This document shows, one piece after another, positions 1 through 9,268 of a stretch of 64,000 nucleotides of DNA. The stretch spans positions 1-64,000 of the forward strand of contig NZ_CP032543.1 in assembly GCF_003610995.1 (NCBI RefSeq), written 5' to 3'. The translations under genes and the position numbers were made by a program. How positions within the stretch are numbered: position 1 is the first letter of the stretch; the number at the start of each line of letters is the position of its first letter. Source of the stretch: Streptomyces griseus subsp. griseus. Its GTDB lineage: Bacteria; Actinomycetota; Actinomycetes; Streptomycetales; Streptomycetaceae. The notes beneath the pieces are model-generated. The model ran no database searches, was not told the origin of the DNA, and saw only the letters and a list, made by a program, of their open reading frames with translations.

Positions 1-2
1 CC

Positions 3-308
3 GGGAAGTGGGTGCCCATGCACGCCAGTGTCGAGGGCTGGGTGGAAGCCCTGGCCCTGGCGGACCACGCTCATCGGTGGGCTCGCACGACCACGAGGTT
101 GACGGGCGCTGCCGTGGACGAGCTCGAGCTCGAGGGGTTCGAGGCCGTACCGGAGGTCGTCGGCCTTGCGGATACCTGGTGGCGCGGTACCGACTCGCTG
201 GTCGCCGTCTACCGCGGCGAAGCCGAAGTCATGGACGCACCTCAATGCCTCACCGCCACCGTCTACGCCGGACTCGACGAATGGGGACTCAGGGGCCTCG
301 GCACATAG
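3..308 (+). CDS. hypothetical protein, 5' end outside the window
   Basis: The reading frame is open from the first bases of the window and ends with TAG. An in-frame GTG lies at 12, but codons upstream of it read naturally (GKWVPMHASVEGW), so the true start is probably outside the window. The visible 100 or so residues are acidic and rich in Trp and Leu, with no signal peptide or membrane segment. I do not recognise the family. The next gene follows after 45 bases on the same strand. Confidence 0.5.
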   Translation, partial: GKWVPMHASVEGWVEALALADHAHRWARTTTRLTGAAVDELELEGFEAVPEVVGLADTWWRGTDSLVAVYRGEAEVMDAPQCLTATVYAGLDEWGLRGLGT

Positions 309-353
309 CCACCCGAGACGCCATGCCCTCGCCCGATCCTCCACCACGTAGGA

Positions 354-3035
354 ATGAAAACCGACATGCAGAAAATCTCTCTCAGAGAACACCAGGTCGA
401 CCAGAAATCGGCGTTCCGTAGGTGGGTGGGATTCCCTGCAAGATCATCTGTACCCCCCGAGGGGGCGCGTGCCATGGGGGTGTCCGCGACCGGGTCCGGC
501 AAGACGATCACGACCGCCGCGAGCGCTCTGGAGTACTTTCCGGACGGGCGGATCCTTGTCATGGTGCCCACGCTGGATCTGATCGTGCAGAGTGCCCAGT
601 CCTGGCGCAGGGTCGGGCACCGGGCGCCGATGGTCGCGGTCTGCTCGGTGGACAAGGACGAGGTCCTGGAGCAGCTCGGAGTGCGCACCACCACCAATCC
701 GATCCAGCTCGCGTTGTGGGCGGGGTCCGGGCCGGTGGTCGTGTTCGCCACGTACGCCTCTCTCGTGGACCGTGAGGACCCGGCCGATGTCTCTGGGCGT
801 AGGACTGTTCCTGGGCCGTTGGAGTCGGCTCTGGCGGGCGGGGAGCGGCTGTACGGGCAGCGGATGGCTCCGTTTGACCTGGCCGTTCTGGACGAGGGGC
901 ACATGACCGCGGGGGACATGGGGCGGCCGTGGGCGGCGATCCACGACAACAGCCGGATCCCTGTCGCCTTCCGGCTCTACCTGACCGCCACCCCGCGCAT
1001 CCTCGCCGCGCCCCGGCCGCAGCGCGGGCGGGGCGGCCGGGAGCTGGTCATCGCGTCGATGGAGGACGACTCCAGCACCTACGGCACCCGGATTTTCGAT
1101 CTCGGTCTGGCAGAGGCGGTGGAACGCTCGATCCTCGCGGGGTTCGAGATCGACGTGCTCGAGATCCGCGACCCGGACCCGATCCTCGGCCTGTCCGAGG
1201 ACGCCCTGCGCGGCCGGCGCATGGCCCTGCTCCAAGCGGCGCTGCTGGAGCACGCGGCGCAGCAGAATCTGCACACCACCATGGTGTTCCACCAGCGGGT
1301 CGAGGAAGCCGCGGCGTTCGCCGGGCAGATGCCGCGCACCGCCGCCGAGCTGTATGCCGCTGAGGCGTCCGCGGCGGCGCTGGCCGGTGCGGAGGAGCTG
1401 CCCGCGTCGTCGATCGACGCAGAGCTGTACGAGCTGGAGGAGGGCCGTCACGTGCCGCCGGGCCGGGTGTGGGCGGACTGGCTGTGCGGGGACCATCCCA
1501 TCGCGCACCGGCGCCAGGTGATTCAGCGGTTCGCCAACGGCATCGACTCCGAGAGCCGGCGGGTGCACCGGGCGTTCCTCTCCTCCGTACGCGCCCTCGG
1601 GGTCGGGGTCGACATCACCGGACTGCGCGGGGTCGAGGCCGTGTGCATCGTCGGCTCGCGCAGCTCCCAGGTCGACGTCGTCCAGAACATCGGACGCGCC
1701 CTGCGCCCCAACCCCGACGGCCGGGCCAAGACCGCACGGATCATCATCCCCGTCTTCCTCCAGCCCGGGGAAGACCCCAAGGACATGATCGCCTCGGCCA
1801 GCTACCAGCCCCTGGTCGACATCCTCCAAGCCCTGCGCTCGCACTCGGAACGCATGGTCGACCAGCTCGCCTCCCGCGCCCTCACCCGCGGCACCGAACG
1901 ACGGCGCATCCACGTCCACCCCTCCCCCGCCACCGGGGTAGGCCCAGAGAACGGGGACATGCCCGCGGAGGCCGGCGAGGAGCAGCAGGAGGTCGACCGG
2001 GTCACCTCCATCGTGGTCAACTTCGCCTCCCCCCGCGACGCCGCCGACATCGCCGCCCTCACCCGCTGCCGCGTCATCCGCCCTCAGTCCCTCGTCTGGC
2101 TCGAGGGCTACCAAGCCCTCACCCGCTGGCGAGCTGAGAACGGGATCACCGGCCTGCACGCCGTGCCCTATGACGTCGAGACCACAGTCGGCACGACGAA
2201 GACGTTCCCGCTTGGCCGATGGGTGCACCAACAGCGAAAGACGCTGCGGGCCGGGGAACTCGACCCCCACCGCAAAGACCTCCTCGACATGCCAGAGGCT
2301 GGCATGGTGTGGGAACCCGGCGACGAAGCATGGGAAACCAAACTCGCCGCACTCCGCTCCTACCACCAGGCACACGGGCACCTCGCACCCCGACAAGACG
2401 CCATCTGGGGCGAAGGCGCGGCAGACGGGGAGCAGCTAGCTGTCGGACAGCTCCTCGCCAACCTCCGCCGCAAGAGCGGGCTCGGGAAGGATGCGGAGCG
2501 GGCCACTGCGCGCGCGGAGCAGCTGGCGGAGATCGACCCGGACTGGAACTGCCCCTGGCCACTCGACTGGCAACGCCACCACCGCGTACTCGCGGACCTG
2601 GTCGACGCCGACGGCAGCCTGCCCGACATCGCACCCGGAGTGCTCTTCGAGGGCGACGACATCGGACGGTGGCTCCAGCGGCAAACCCAGTCGGGCACCT
2701 GGAAGCAGCTCACCGAGGAGCAGCAGCAGCGGCTGACCGCGCTGGGCGTGGAACCTGCCCAGGCCCCGCCTCCCGCCCCGGCCGCTGCACGGTCGACGAA
2801 GGGATCGGGCAAGGCGCAGCAAGCCTTCCAACGCGGCCTGGTGGCCCTAGCCCAGTACGTTGCCCGAGAGGGCGAGGCAACGGTGAAACGGACCCACCGA
2901 GAGAAGATCGTCATCGACGACCAGGAACACGACCTCGCCCTGGGGGTCTGGTACGCCAACCAGAAACAACGCCGCGACAAACTCACGGCGGAGCAGCTCG
3001 ATGCCCTCGCACAGCTGGGGGTGGACTGGGCCTGA
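354..3035 (+). CDS. DEAD/DEAH-box superfamily 2 helicase with C-terminal helicase-associated repeats (telomere-type)
   Basis: A protein of 893 residues. Motif I is ATGSGKT (residues 45-51), motif II is DEGH (180-183) and motif VI is QNIGRALR near 444, so both RecA-like lobes are present. The C-terminal third has degenerate repeats with a Trp-rich pattern ending in LGVxxA, as in helicase-associated (HA) domains. Proteins of this build are common near the ends of Streptomyces linear replicons (TtrA-like) and are thought to act in conjugal transfer or end maintenance; that role is inferred here from build and context. The start is the ATG at 354, in a low-GC stretch. It precedes the Tn7-like operon on the same strand but is separated by about 280 non-coding bases, so co-transcription is uncertain. 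Confidence 0.85.
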   Translation: MKTDMQKISLREHQVDQKSAFRRWVGFPARSSVPPEGARAMGVSATGSGKTITTAASALEYFPDGRILVMVPTLDLIVQSAQSWRRVGHRAPMVAVCSVDKDEVLEQLGVRTTTNPIQLALWAGSGPVVVFATYASLVDREDPADVSGRRTVPGPLESALAGGERLYGQRMAPFDLAVLDEGHMTAGDMGRPWAAIHDNSRIPVAFRLYLTATPRILAAPRPQRGRGGRELVIASMEDDSSTYGTRIFDLGLAEAVERSILAGFEIDVLEIRDPDPILGLSEDALRGRRMALLQAALLEHAAQQNLHTTMVFHQRVEEAAAFAGQMPRTAAELYAAEASAAALAGAEELPASSIDAELYELEEGRHVPPGRVWADWLCGDHPIAHRRQVIQRFANGIDSESRRVHRAFLSSVRALGVGVDITGLRGVEAVCIVGSRSSQVDVVQNIGRALRPNPDGRAKTARIIIPVFLQPGEDPKDMIASASYQPLVDILQALRSHSERMVDQLASRALTRGTERRRIHVHPSPATGVGPENGDMPAEAGEEQQEVDRVTSIVVNFASPRDAADIAALTRCRVIRPQSLVWLEGYQALTRWRAENGITGLHAVPYDVETTVGTTKTFPLGRWVHQQRKTLRAGELDPHRKDLLDMPEAGMVWEPGDEAWETKLAALRSYHQAHGHLAPRQDAIWGEGAADGEQLAVGQLLANLRRKSGLGKDAERATARAEQLAEIDPDWNCPWPLDWQRHHRVLADLVDADGSLPDIAPGVLFEGDDIGRWLQRQTQSGTWKQLTEEQQQRLTALGVEPAQAPPPAPAAARSTKGSGKAQQAFQRGLVALAQYVAREGEATVKRTHREKIVIDDQEHDLALGVWYANQKQRRDKLTAEQLDALAQLGVDWA

Positions 3036-3316
3036 CCCGGACTTCAGATCCTGGCTGGTTTCCAGGCAGGACCTGACTCGGGTGGTCTTGTCTTCAGCCC
3101 GTCTCATCGTCGATCAAGCCGTAGGGCGGTTCTGCCTCGTCTCGGCTGAAGCGGACGATGACGCGGTCCTCGATCAGCTCAGGTGGGCTGTTGTCAGCGA
3201 CGATAACTGGGGCTTGATCGCGACGAATGCGGTCGGCTGGGGTGAGGTGGTCTCGGTCTGCTGAGCGTCTTTTGCGAAAACGCCCGCCAAGACGGTGAGC
3301 ACGAGACCGTGGTGGA
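3036..3316. other. intergenic region before the Tn7-like operon
   Basis: About 280 bases without a convincing gene. It includes an AT-richer pocket around 3268-3282 (CTTTTGCGAAAACG). A transposon left end or the promoter of the tniQ operon would be expected here, but I could not match either to a second copy. Confidence 0.35.
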
Positions 3317-4711
3317 GTGACCCCTTACCCCGGCCTCCTGCGGATCGCGCCCCTGCAGGGGGAGACGACCTCGTCGCTGATCTGCCGCGTCGCCAGCCGC
3401 TACGGGTTGGAGGCGAAGGGGCTGCGGTCGTACTGGCAGTGGCTTAACCAGCAGCCCAAGCACGAGGGCGGCGCCTGCCGGGCTGACGCCGAGGTAGTGC
3501 TGAACGCTGCCGGACGGCGACTTCTGGCGAGCCTGTGCGGCATCGGGGAGGACGTGGCGGCACGGGCGTTGCCGTCCTGGGGAAAGCAGGACGCCAAGCT
3601 GCCTGCCGGAAAGGACAAAGTGCCGGCTGCGGTGTGGCGGACCGGCGGCGTAGTTGTTGGGCCGGTGGCGTTCGGCTGCGGGCTGTGTACGGCGCAGCGC
3701 ACAGGAACAGCTGTGCGTGCGGTGCGATACGCCCCGCGGTGGGAACGGGTGTGTGTGCGGCACGGGCGGTGGCTCCTGGACGCGGACGCCGACCAGCCCC
3801 GTGAGTACCTGGACGTGCGGCGTCTGCCGGAGGTGGTGGCGGCGCAGCGGCGGTGGGCGTCGGTGGGGCGGCGGGCGGTGCGGGCCGGTGCGGAGCCGGC
3901 GCGGGTGTTCGCGCTGGCGCGGGCGGTGGTCGCCCGGTGGTGGGAGGGGGCCTATGGCTGGGAGCGGGAGACGGTCTGGCCGCGCCGGCTGCATCTGGTC
4001 GCGGGCGGAGATGCTGGGGGTGATCTGGAGTGGTGGCGGATCGTGGGGCGGGACGCGGTCGTCTTCCCGGAGGTGGTGGCGGTGGCCGGCGCGCTGCTGG
4101 ACCCGGGCATGGCCGAGCTGGTGTGGGTGGACAGTGGTGCCGGGCGGCCGCGGCCGCTGCCGGCCGACGGGTTGTTCTGCCGCCGTCTCGGTGAGCGGGT
4201 GGGGCGGCCGTGGCTGGGGCCGCTGGTGGCGTCGGATCACGGTGGTCCGCTGATTGCGTGGATGGGCGGTGTCATCCGCCGGCGTCGCGGCGTCGGAGGG
4301 CCGCCCGGATACGACAACGACCCGTGGTGGCTGCGGCAGGAACACCAGGCCGCCACCATGGCCGGCCAGCTGCGGGTCCTGGGCAAAGAGAAGAAGGCAC
4401 CCGGCTCAGGGACGATGTGGCGGGCTGCGGTGCCTGTTGAACAGCGCGCCCAGATCAGCAGCCTCGTCGACGGCGCTCAGGAGCAGCTGATCCAGCTGCG
4501 TGGGGCTCAGGCCGGTTCGAGTGCGGACGTGGCCCAGCGTCTGCTGCGCATTCTCGGTCACAGTGCCGACCTGATTGAGAAGGCTCTGCAGCACACAGTG
4601 GTGGCGGCTGTGAATGCGGGGGTGCCGCCCCAGGATGTGGCCCGGTGGGCGAAGCTGCCCCCTGGTCCTTTGGCCGATGCGCTCAAGGCGTATCAGGGCG
4701 CGGGCGACTGA
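3317..4711 (+). CDS. tniQ: TniQ/TnsD-family target-selection protein
   Basis: 464 residues starting at a GTG. The N-terminal half has the TniQ layout: a proline-rich opening that includes SLICRVASRYGL, then a zinc-binding region with CGLC (about residues 118-121) followed by CVRH about 30 residues later. The C-terminal half is helical and ends in a small HTH-like segment. TniQ proteins link the transpososome to the target site in Tn7, Tn5053 and CRISPR-associated transposons. Here tniQ comes first in the operon, ahead of the TnsA-, TnsB- and TnsC-like genes, which supports the call. The C-terminal sequence is not recognisable as a site-specific TnsD domain, so the target is unknown. Confidence 0.8.
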   Translation: MTPYPGLLRIAPLQGETTSSLICRVASRYGLEAKGLRSYWQWLNQQPKHEGGACRADAEVVLNAAGRRLLASLCGIGEDVAARALPSWGKQDAKLPAGKDKVPAAVWRTGGVVVGPVAFGCGLCTAQRTGTAVRAVRYAPRWERVCVRHGRWLLDADADQPREYLDVRRLPEVVAAQRRWASVGRRAVRAGAEPARVFALARAVVARWWEGAYGWERETVWPRRLHLVAGGDAGGDLEWWRIVGRDAVVFPEVVAVAGALLDPGMAELVWVDSGAGRPRPLPADGLFCRRLGERVGRPWLGPLVASDHGGPLIAWMGGVIRRRRGVGGPPGYDNDPWWLRQEHQAATMAGQLRVLGKEKKAPGSGTMWRAAVPVEQRAQISSLVDGAQEQLIQLRGAQAGSSADVAQRLLRILGHSADLIEKALQHTVVAAVNAGVPPQDVARWAKLPPGPLADALKAYQGAGD

Positions 4712-4824
4712 TAGGTGCTGGCGCTCGCCGGGAAGTGGGCGGTTCGCGCCAGGTCGCTTGGGCGTGCATGGCGTGTGGCCTCCTGCTACCGCATCACGTG
4801 GCGCCATGTGATCGGAATGCGTAA

Positions 4825-5727
4825 ATGGCTCCGGCGGGCAGCCGGGCCGGTTTGGCTGGGCGGGTGAGCGGCGAGAATGCGGCGGTCAGGCCTGGCGGCA
4901 GGCCCGGGCCGGTGGACGTGAACATCGGGGCCGGGTTCGAAGCGGTCTTCATCGACCCCGTCGGGCGGGCGGTGCAGCAGCGGTGGGCGGATGCCGCCGT
5001 GGCAGTGGCGTTCGAGGACCTTGATCCGGTGTCGGCGTTCCCGGTGGTCCCGGGGCGGCGGTGGGGGCCGGGCCTGTGGTGGTCGGCGACCACTAGGCGG
5101 CACGTGGCCGCGGGGTCGAACGCGATGCGCCTCCAGCTGATGGTCCTGGACCGGGCCCCGGACGTGACCGGACTCGCGGGGCGGCCGGTGCGGCTGCTGT
5201 GGCGCGATGGAGGGGGACGGGTGCGGTCCTGGGTGCCGCAGCTGTTAGCCCGGTACCGCGACGGCACTGCCCTGCTGGCCGACTGCCCCAGCCGCCCCGA
5301 TACCGGCGGTGAACGCGCCCTGGCCGCCGCGGAAGCAGTGAGCGCGGCGTGTGAGGAGGTCGGCTGGAGCTACCGGCGCCTGGCGCCGCTGGACGAGGTG
5401 CCGGCAGCGAATCTGAAGTGGCTGGCCGGCTACCGCCACCCGCGGCATCGGGGACGAACGGGGCTGCTGGAGGCGGTGGTGGACGAATTCGAGCGGCCGC
5501 GGCCGCTCGTTGAAGGGGTGGCAGCGGTCGGTGATCCGATCGAGGTGCTGCCCGTCGCCTTCCACGCTCTGTGGGCGGGACTGCTGGAGGCGGCGATCGA
5601 TGTGACGCTGCACGAACGCGTCCTGGTCCATGCCCCTGCGTCCGGGGGCGGATCCGGATTGCCGGGCGCCAGGGACAGCAGCAGAGACGGCTTCAGGGCT
5701 GGTGCGGGAATCTGGGAGGCCGGGTGA
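4825..5727 (+). CDS. TnsA-like transposase endonuclease subunit, probably catalytically inactive
   Basis: 300 residues. The pattern GLWWSATTRRHV, then LxxLDRxPDV, a W-xP motif, RYRDGTALLAD, WSYRRL, NLKWLAGYRHPR and GDPIEVLPV matches the actinobacterial TnsA-like family that accompanies TnsB. In active TnsA nucleases a Glu, an Asp and a downstream basic residue form the active site. Here the expected positions read SNAMRLQL (Met101 for Glu), VPQLLAR (Gln139 for Asp) and LLADC (no Lys). The comparison is from memory of the family. If right, this subunit cannot cut the 5' strands, and transposition would give cointegrates as in Tn5053. Its stop overlaps the tnsB start (GTGA), so the two are translationally coupled. 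The ATG at 4825 is the longest start; shorter GTG starts exist. Confidence 0.65.
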   Translation: MAPAGSRAGLAGRVSGENAAVRPGGRPGPVDVNIGAGFEAVFIDPVGRAVQQRWADAAVAVAFEDLDPVSAFPVVPGRRWGPGLWWSATTRRHVAAGSNAMRLQLMVLDRAPDVTGLAGRPVRLLWRDGGGRVRSWVPQLLARYRDGTALLADCPSRPDTGGERALAAAEAVSAACEEVGWSYRRLAPLDEVPAANLKWLAGYRHPRHRGRTGLLEAVVDEFERPRPLVEGVAAVGDPIEVLPVAFHALWAGLLEAAIDVTLHERVLVHAPASGGGSGLPGARDSSRDGFRAGAGIWEAG

Positions 5728-7859
5728 GCGGGGTGCGGCGCCGTGGCCGGCCGGTGGTGGAGGTCGGGGCGCAGGTCCGTTTCCGCGGAGTGCGGTGGCA
5801 GGTCGTTGCCCTCTCCCGGCAGGGCTTCCACCTGGTCGACGAGGGCGGCGCGGACCAGGTGGTGCTCGCCGGGCACCTGTTCGCCGACCCGGGCTTCGCG
5901 GTCCTGGGTGCGGAGCCGGTGCAGGCGGTGCCGCAGTGGGGGCTGTTCGAGACCGCCCCTGTGGTTGCGCGGGAGAAGGCGATGGCCTGGCTGCGGCACA
6001 TCAGGGAGGTCGAGTGCGGCTTGCCTGGCGGACCGGACAGCGGCGGGGTGATGCGGGACGAGTACGACCCGCAGAGGTGGACGCTGGCCGAGCGCGAACG
6101 CGCCAAAGCCGCTGAGCTGACGGCGCTGGGCTTTGCGCGGGTGTCGGACAGGACGGTGCAGAAGATGCGGCTGGCGTACCGCAAACAGGGGCTGTGGGGG
6201 CTGGTGGACCACCGCTCCACACGGGGGCGAAGCGGCGGCGGACGGCAGGACGAGCGGGTCGTGGCCGCGGTCAGGGAGGTACTGCGCGGGCAGCGGGGGC
6301 GCTCCAAGGGCACCGTGAAGGGGCTGATGCCGCTGGTCGCACAGCTCCTGGACGAGCGGTACAAGGGTGCCGTGACGATGCCGTCGCGGGCCACGTTCTA
6401 CCGCCTCGTCCATGAGATCGCCCACCCCGCAGATCATCCGGCCATCCGGGTACGGACGGTGCCGGTCACCGACGACGGACGCGGATTCACTCCGACCGTG
6501 GCACTGCGGCCCGGGGAGCAGGTCCAGATCGACACCACCCGCCTGGACGTCCTCGCACGGTTCGACGACGGCAGCGTGGGCCGGCCAGAACTCACGATCG
6601 CTGTCGACGTCGCCACCAGGGCGATCCTGGCGGGGGTGCTGTGCCCCGCCGGAACTCAGGCGGTTGGCGCCGCTCTGCTGCTGGCGGAGATGGCGGTGCC
6701 GCATCCGGCACGCCCGGGGTGGCCTGACGTGCTGCGCTTCGCACACAGCGCGGTCCTGCCGGCCGAGCGTCTGCTTTCTTTGGACGAACGTCTTCGCGGG
6801 GCAGCCGCACGGCCGGTCGTGGTACCCGAGACCGTGGTGGTGGACCGGGGGAAGGTGTTCCTGTCGAAGGCGTTCACGGGCGCCTGCGAAGCACTCGGGA
6901 TCAGCGTGCAGGCCGCACCGCCGTTCGCCCCCACAGCCAAAGGCATCGTGGAGCGGACCTTCGGGTCGATCAACACCCTGTTCTGCCAGCACCTGCCCGG
7001 CTACACCGGCTCCGACGTCACTCGCCGCGGCAAAGACGCGGCACGCGAAGCCTGTTACAGCGTCGCCCAGCTGCAAGAGCTGCTGGATGAGTGGGTCGTG
7101 CACTATCACCACCGCCCGCACCAGGGCCTGCGGCATCCCCTGCTGCCGAAGATCGCGCTGTCCCCGAACCAGATGTGGGCGGCCCTGGTCGCGGCCGCCG
7201 GATACGTGCCCGTACCGCTGACCGGCAATGACTACCTGGAGCTGCTGCCTGTGCGGTGGCAGGCCATCACCGAGCACGGCATCCGCCTGCGCCACCGCAC
7301 CTACGACCACGACCTGCTCGGCCCGCACCGCGGGCAGCCCTCCAGCGTGGCAGGCCACGACGGGAAATGGGAGATCCACTACAACCCCCACGATGCCCGC
7401 CAAGTCTGGATCCGCCTACCCGACGGCCGGCTCACCGAGATCCCGTGGATCCACCGGGACCACACCCACCAGCCATTCAACGACCGCATCTGGCAATACC
7501 TGCGCACCATCACCGCTCAGCAGACCGGACAGGACGCCGAACGGGCCGAAGCCGCTCTCGCCGAAGCCCTCGACGCTCTGATGCGCCGCGCCCGGGCAGG
7601 ACAGGCCACCGCCCAGGAGCAGCACCTCCTCAACCGCACCACCACCGCCCGCACTCCCCCACCACGCCGTTCCCAGAGCCGGCACCACGCACCCCGACCA
7701 CAGCCGGGGGCAGCGGGCGCGGGCGAGGACAACCTCGACGGCCTCGACCAAGACCAGGAAACAGACGGCCTCACGCCAGACGAACCCGTGCAGGACCCGG
7801 CCGGGCCGGTGAACGGGTACGGGCTCTACGACGCCGAGGAAGAAGCTCTCAAGTGGTGA
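5724..7859 (+). CDS. tnsB: TnsB/TniA-type DDE transposase (Mu-type integrase core)
   Basis: 711 residues from a GTG that overlaps the upstream stop. An N-terminal DNA-binding region (about residues 1-250) precedes an rve core with QIDTTRLD (Asp270), VVVDRGK (Asp374) and KGIVERTF (Glu410). Asp374 and Glu410 are 35 residues apart, the classic D,D-35-E spacing. A Mu-type C-terminal beta-barrel domain follows, then a low-complexity tail that probably contacts TnsC. The enzyme would bind repeated sites at the element ends and join 3' ends to target DNA with a 5-bp stagger. The catalytic triad is intact, unlike that of the neighbouring TnsA-like gene. Confidence 0.9.
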   Translation: MSGVRRRGRPVVEVGAQVRFRGVRWQVVALSRQGFHLVDEGGADQVVLAGHLFADPGFAVLGAEPVQAVPQWGLFETAPVVAREKAMAWLRHIREVECGLPGGPDSGGVMRDEYDPQRWTLAERERAKAAELTALGFARVSDRTVQKMRLAYRKQGLWGLVDHRSTRGRSGGGRQDERVVAAVREVLRGQRGRSKGTVKGLMPLVAQLLDERYKGAVTMPSRATFYRLVHEIAHPADHPAIRVRTVPVTDDGRGFTPTVALRPGEQVQIDTTRLDVLARFDDGSVGRPELTIAVDVATRAILAGVLCPAGTQAVGAALLLAEMAVPHPARPGWPDVLRFAHSAVLPAERLLSLDERLRGAAARPVVVPETVVVDRGKVFLSKAFTGACEALGISVQAAPPFAPTAKGIVERTFGSINTLFCQHLPGYTGSDVTRRGKDAAREACYSVAQLQELLDEWVVHYHHRPHQGLRHPLLPKIALSPNQMWAALVAAAGYVPVPLTGNDYLELLPVRWQAITEHGIRLRHRTYDHDLLGPHRGQPSSVAGHDGKWEIHYNPHDARQVWIRLPDGRLTEIPWIHRDHTHQPFNDRIWQYLRTITAQQTGQDAERAEAALAEALDALMRRARAGQATAQEQHLLNRTTTARTPPPRRSQSRHHAPRPQPGAAGAGEDNLDGLDQDQETDGLTPDEPVQDPAGPVNGYGLYDAEEEALKW

Positions 7860-8962
7860 CCAGCCCCCGCCCGCGCGCAGAAGGCACTCCATCCACAGCG
7901 CACGAAAGGCCCGCCCGAACAGAGCACGGCATGAGCGCCCCAGACGACGACGGGCCAACCGGCACGGCATGGCCGGTGACGACCTGGCAGGGCTGGCAGC
8001 ACTTCGCCACCACCCCTCCCCCACAACCACCAGCCCCCGGAGACCCCCGACGAAGCGCGGAAGAACGCCTCGCCTACCACTCCGCCTTCGTCACGGTACG
8101 AACCCCGGCCATCGACACCCTCACCACCACCGTGCGCACACTGATGATCCTGGGACAGCACCAGCAGACCACCGCACGGCCATCGCTGATCGTCACCGGG
8201 CCGGCAGCAGCCGGAAAGACCACCGCCCTCCTGCATACCGGACGTACCTGCCACCTCGCCCACACCCGACAGCACCCGCCACCGGGCCCTGGCATGCACG
8301 CACCGGTGCCCGTCGCATACGTGCTGGTCCCGCCCGCGGCGAGCGCGAAAGCCCTCGCGACCGAGTTCGCCCGCTACCTCGGCATCCCCGTGACCGGACG
8401 GATGACCCAGGCCCAGATCACCGACGCCGTCTGCCACACCTACAACCACACCGGCGTCCGCCTCATCCTCATCGACGAGATCCACCGGCTCAACCCCCGC
8501 ACCACCACCGGCGCCGAAACCGCCGACCTCCTCAAAGACCTCACCGAACGCATCCGCGCGACCTTCGTATACGCGGGCATCGACGTCACCACCACTGCCC
8601 TGTTCTCCGGCGTACGCGGAGCCCAACTCGCCGGGCGGGCCTCCCTCGTGGAATGCGGCGCCTTCCCCGCACGCCTCGGGAAACACGAACCCTTCCGCGA
8701 ACTCATCACCGGCGTGGAAGCAGCACTCGATCTACGGGCACACCAGCCCGGCACACTCCCCCGCCACGCCGCCTACCTCCACCAGCGCACCGCAGGACGC
8801 ATCGGATCCCTCACCCGCCTGATCCGCCAAGCAGCCATCACCGCCATCCATAACGGCACCGAACGCATCACCAAAACCAGCCTCGAAACGATCCGCCTGG
8901 ACCACCTCGCCGAAACCCACCACCGCCCCACCCCCAACCGGCCCACCACATCCCGCCGCTAA
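7856..8962 (+). CDS. tnsC: TnsC/TniB-type AAA+ ATPase, transposition regulator
   Basis: The Walker A motif is GPAAAGKTT (about residue 115 from the GTG at 7856) and the Walker B motif is LILIDEIHRL. The protein is 368 residues from the GTG that overlaps the tnsB stop. An ATG at 7931 would give 343 residues but lacks a good ribosome-binding site; I prefer the coupled GTG because tnsA-tnsB uses the same GTGA overlap. TnsC-type ATPases form filaments on target DNA and bring in TnsB and TniQ. A sensor-like Arg region (GRIGSLTRLIRQA) lies near the C-terminus. The gene ends a four-gene operon, and AT-richer non-coding DNA follows. Confidence 0.85.
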   Translation: MTSPRPRAEGTPSTAHERPARTEHGMSAPDDDGPTGTAWPVTTWQGWQHFATTPPPQPPAPGDPRRSAEERLAYHSAFVTVRTPAIDTLTTTVRTLMILGQHQQTTARPSLIVTGPAAAGKTTALLHTGRTCHLAHTRQHPPPGPGMHAPVPVAYVLVPPAASAKALATEFARYLGIPVTGRMTQAQITDAVCHTYNHTGVRLILIDEIHRLNPRTTTGAETADLLKDLTERIRATFVYAGIDVTTTALFSGVRGAQLAGRASLVECGAFPARLGKHEPFRELITGVEAALDLRAHQPGTLPRHAAYLHQRTAGRIGSLTRLIRQAAITAIHNGTERITKTSLETIRLDHLAETHHRPTPNRPTTSRR

Positions 8963-9268
8963 CCCCCGGGACGTCCGACGACCACACAGCACGCAACGCT
9001 GTGACCAGGAAAAACACACACCAGGTCTTTAGAAGACAGGACCACACGAGAGACACGAGAAAACTCTCAACGAAAACGAGAGAACCCCACATCAGCAAGC
9101 CCCCAGCCCCGCAAGACCACGCTCACACAGTCTCAACCAACCGGGATACCCCCAGCACAAGACACCGCCTGTCCCGCAACTACACCCCCACGAAACGACA
9201 ACATCCTTGGCTGAGCTCGGGCGCCTGCTCGCTGAAGTTAAGATCAACCCCCTCCTGAAGGACTGCTC
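8963..9268. other. AT-richer non-coding region with ACGAGA repeats, possible transposon end
   Basis: About 300 bases with a lower GC content than anything nearby. ACGAGA occurs at 9046, 9055 and 9076, and CTCTC/GAGAG form an inverted pair around AACGAAAAC (9063-9081). At 9191-9200 the strand ends in CGAAACGACA, whose reverse complement TGTCGTTTCG resembles Tn5053-class ends. No matching left end was found, so this is only a candidate. An IS truncation starts at about 9269. Confidence 0.4.

Noticed and set aside
3187..3215. TGTCAGCGACGATAACTGG as left end of the Tn7-like element
   Set aside because: It is not similar to the candidate right end at 9200 beyond TGTC, and the flanking five bases (GCTGT and ACATC) do not match.
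5430..7403. Long minus-strand open frame opposite tnsB
   Set aside because: Antisense shadow; the plus-strand frame has the full D,D-35-E transposase core.
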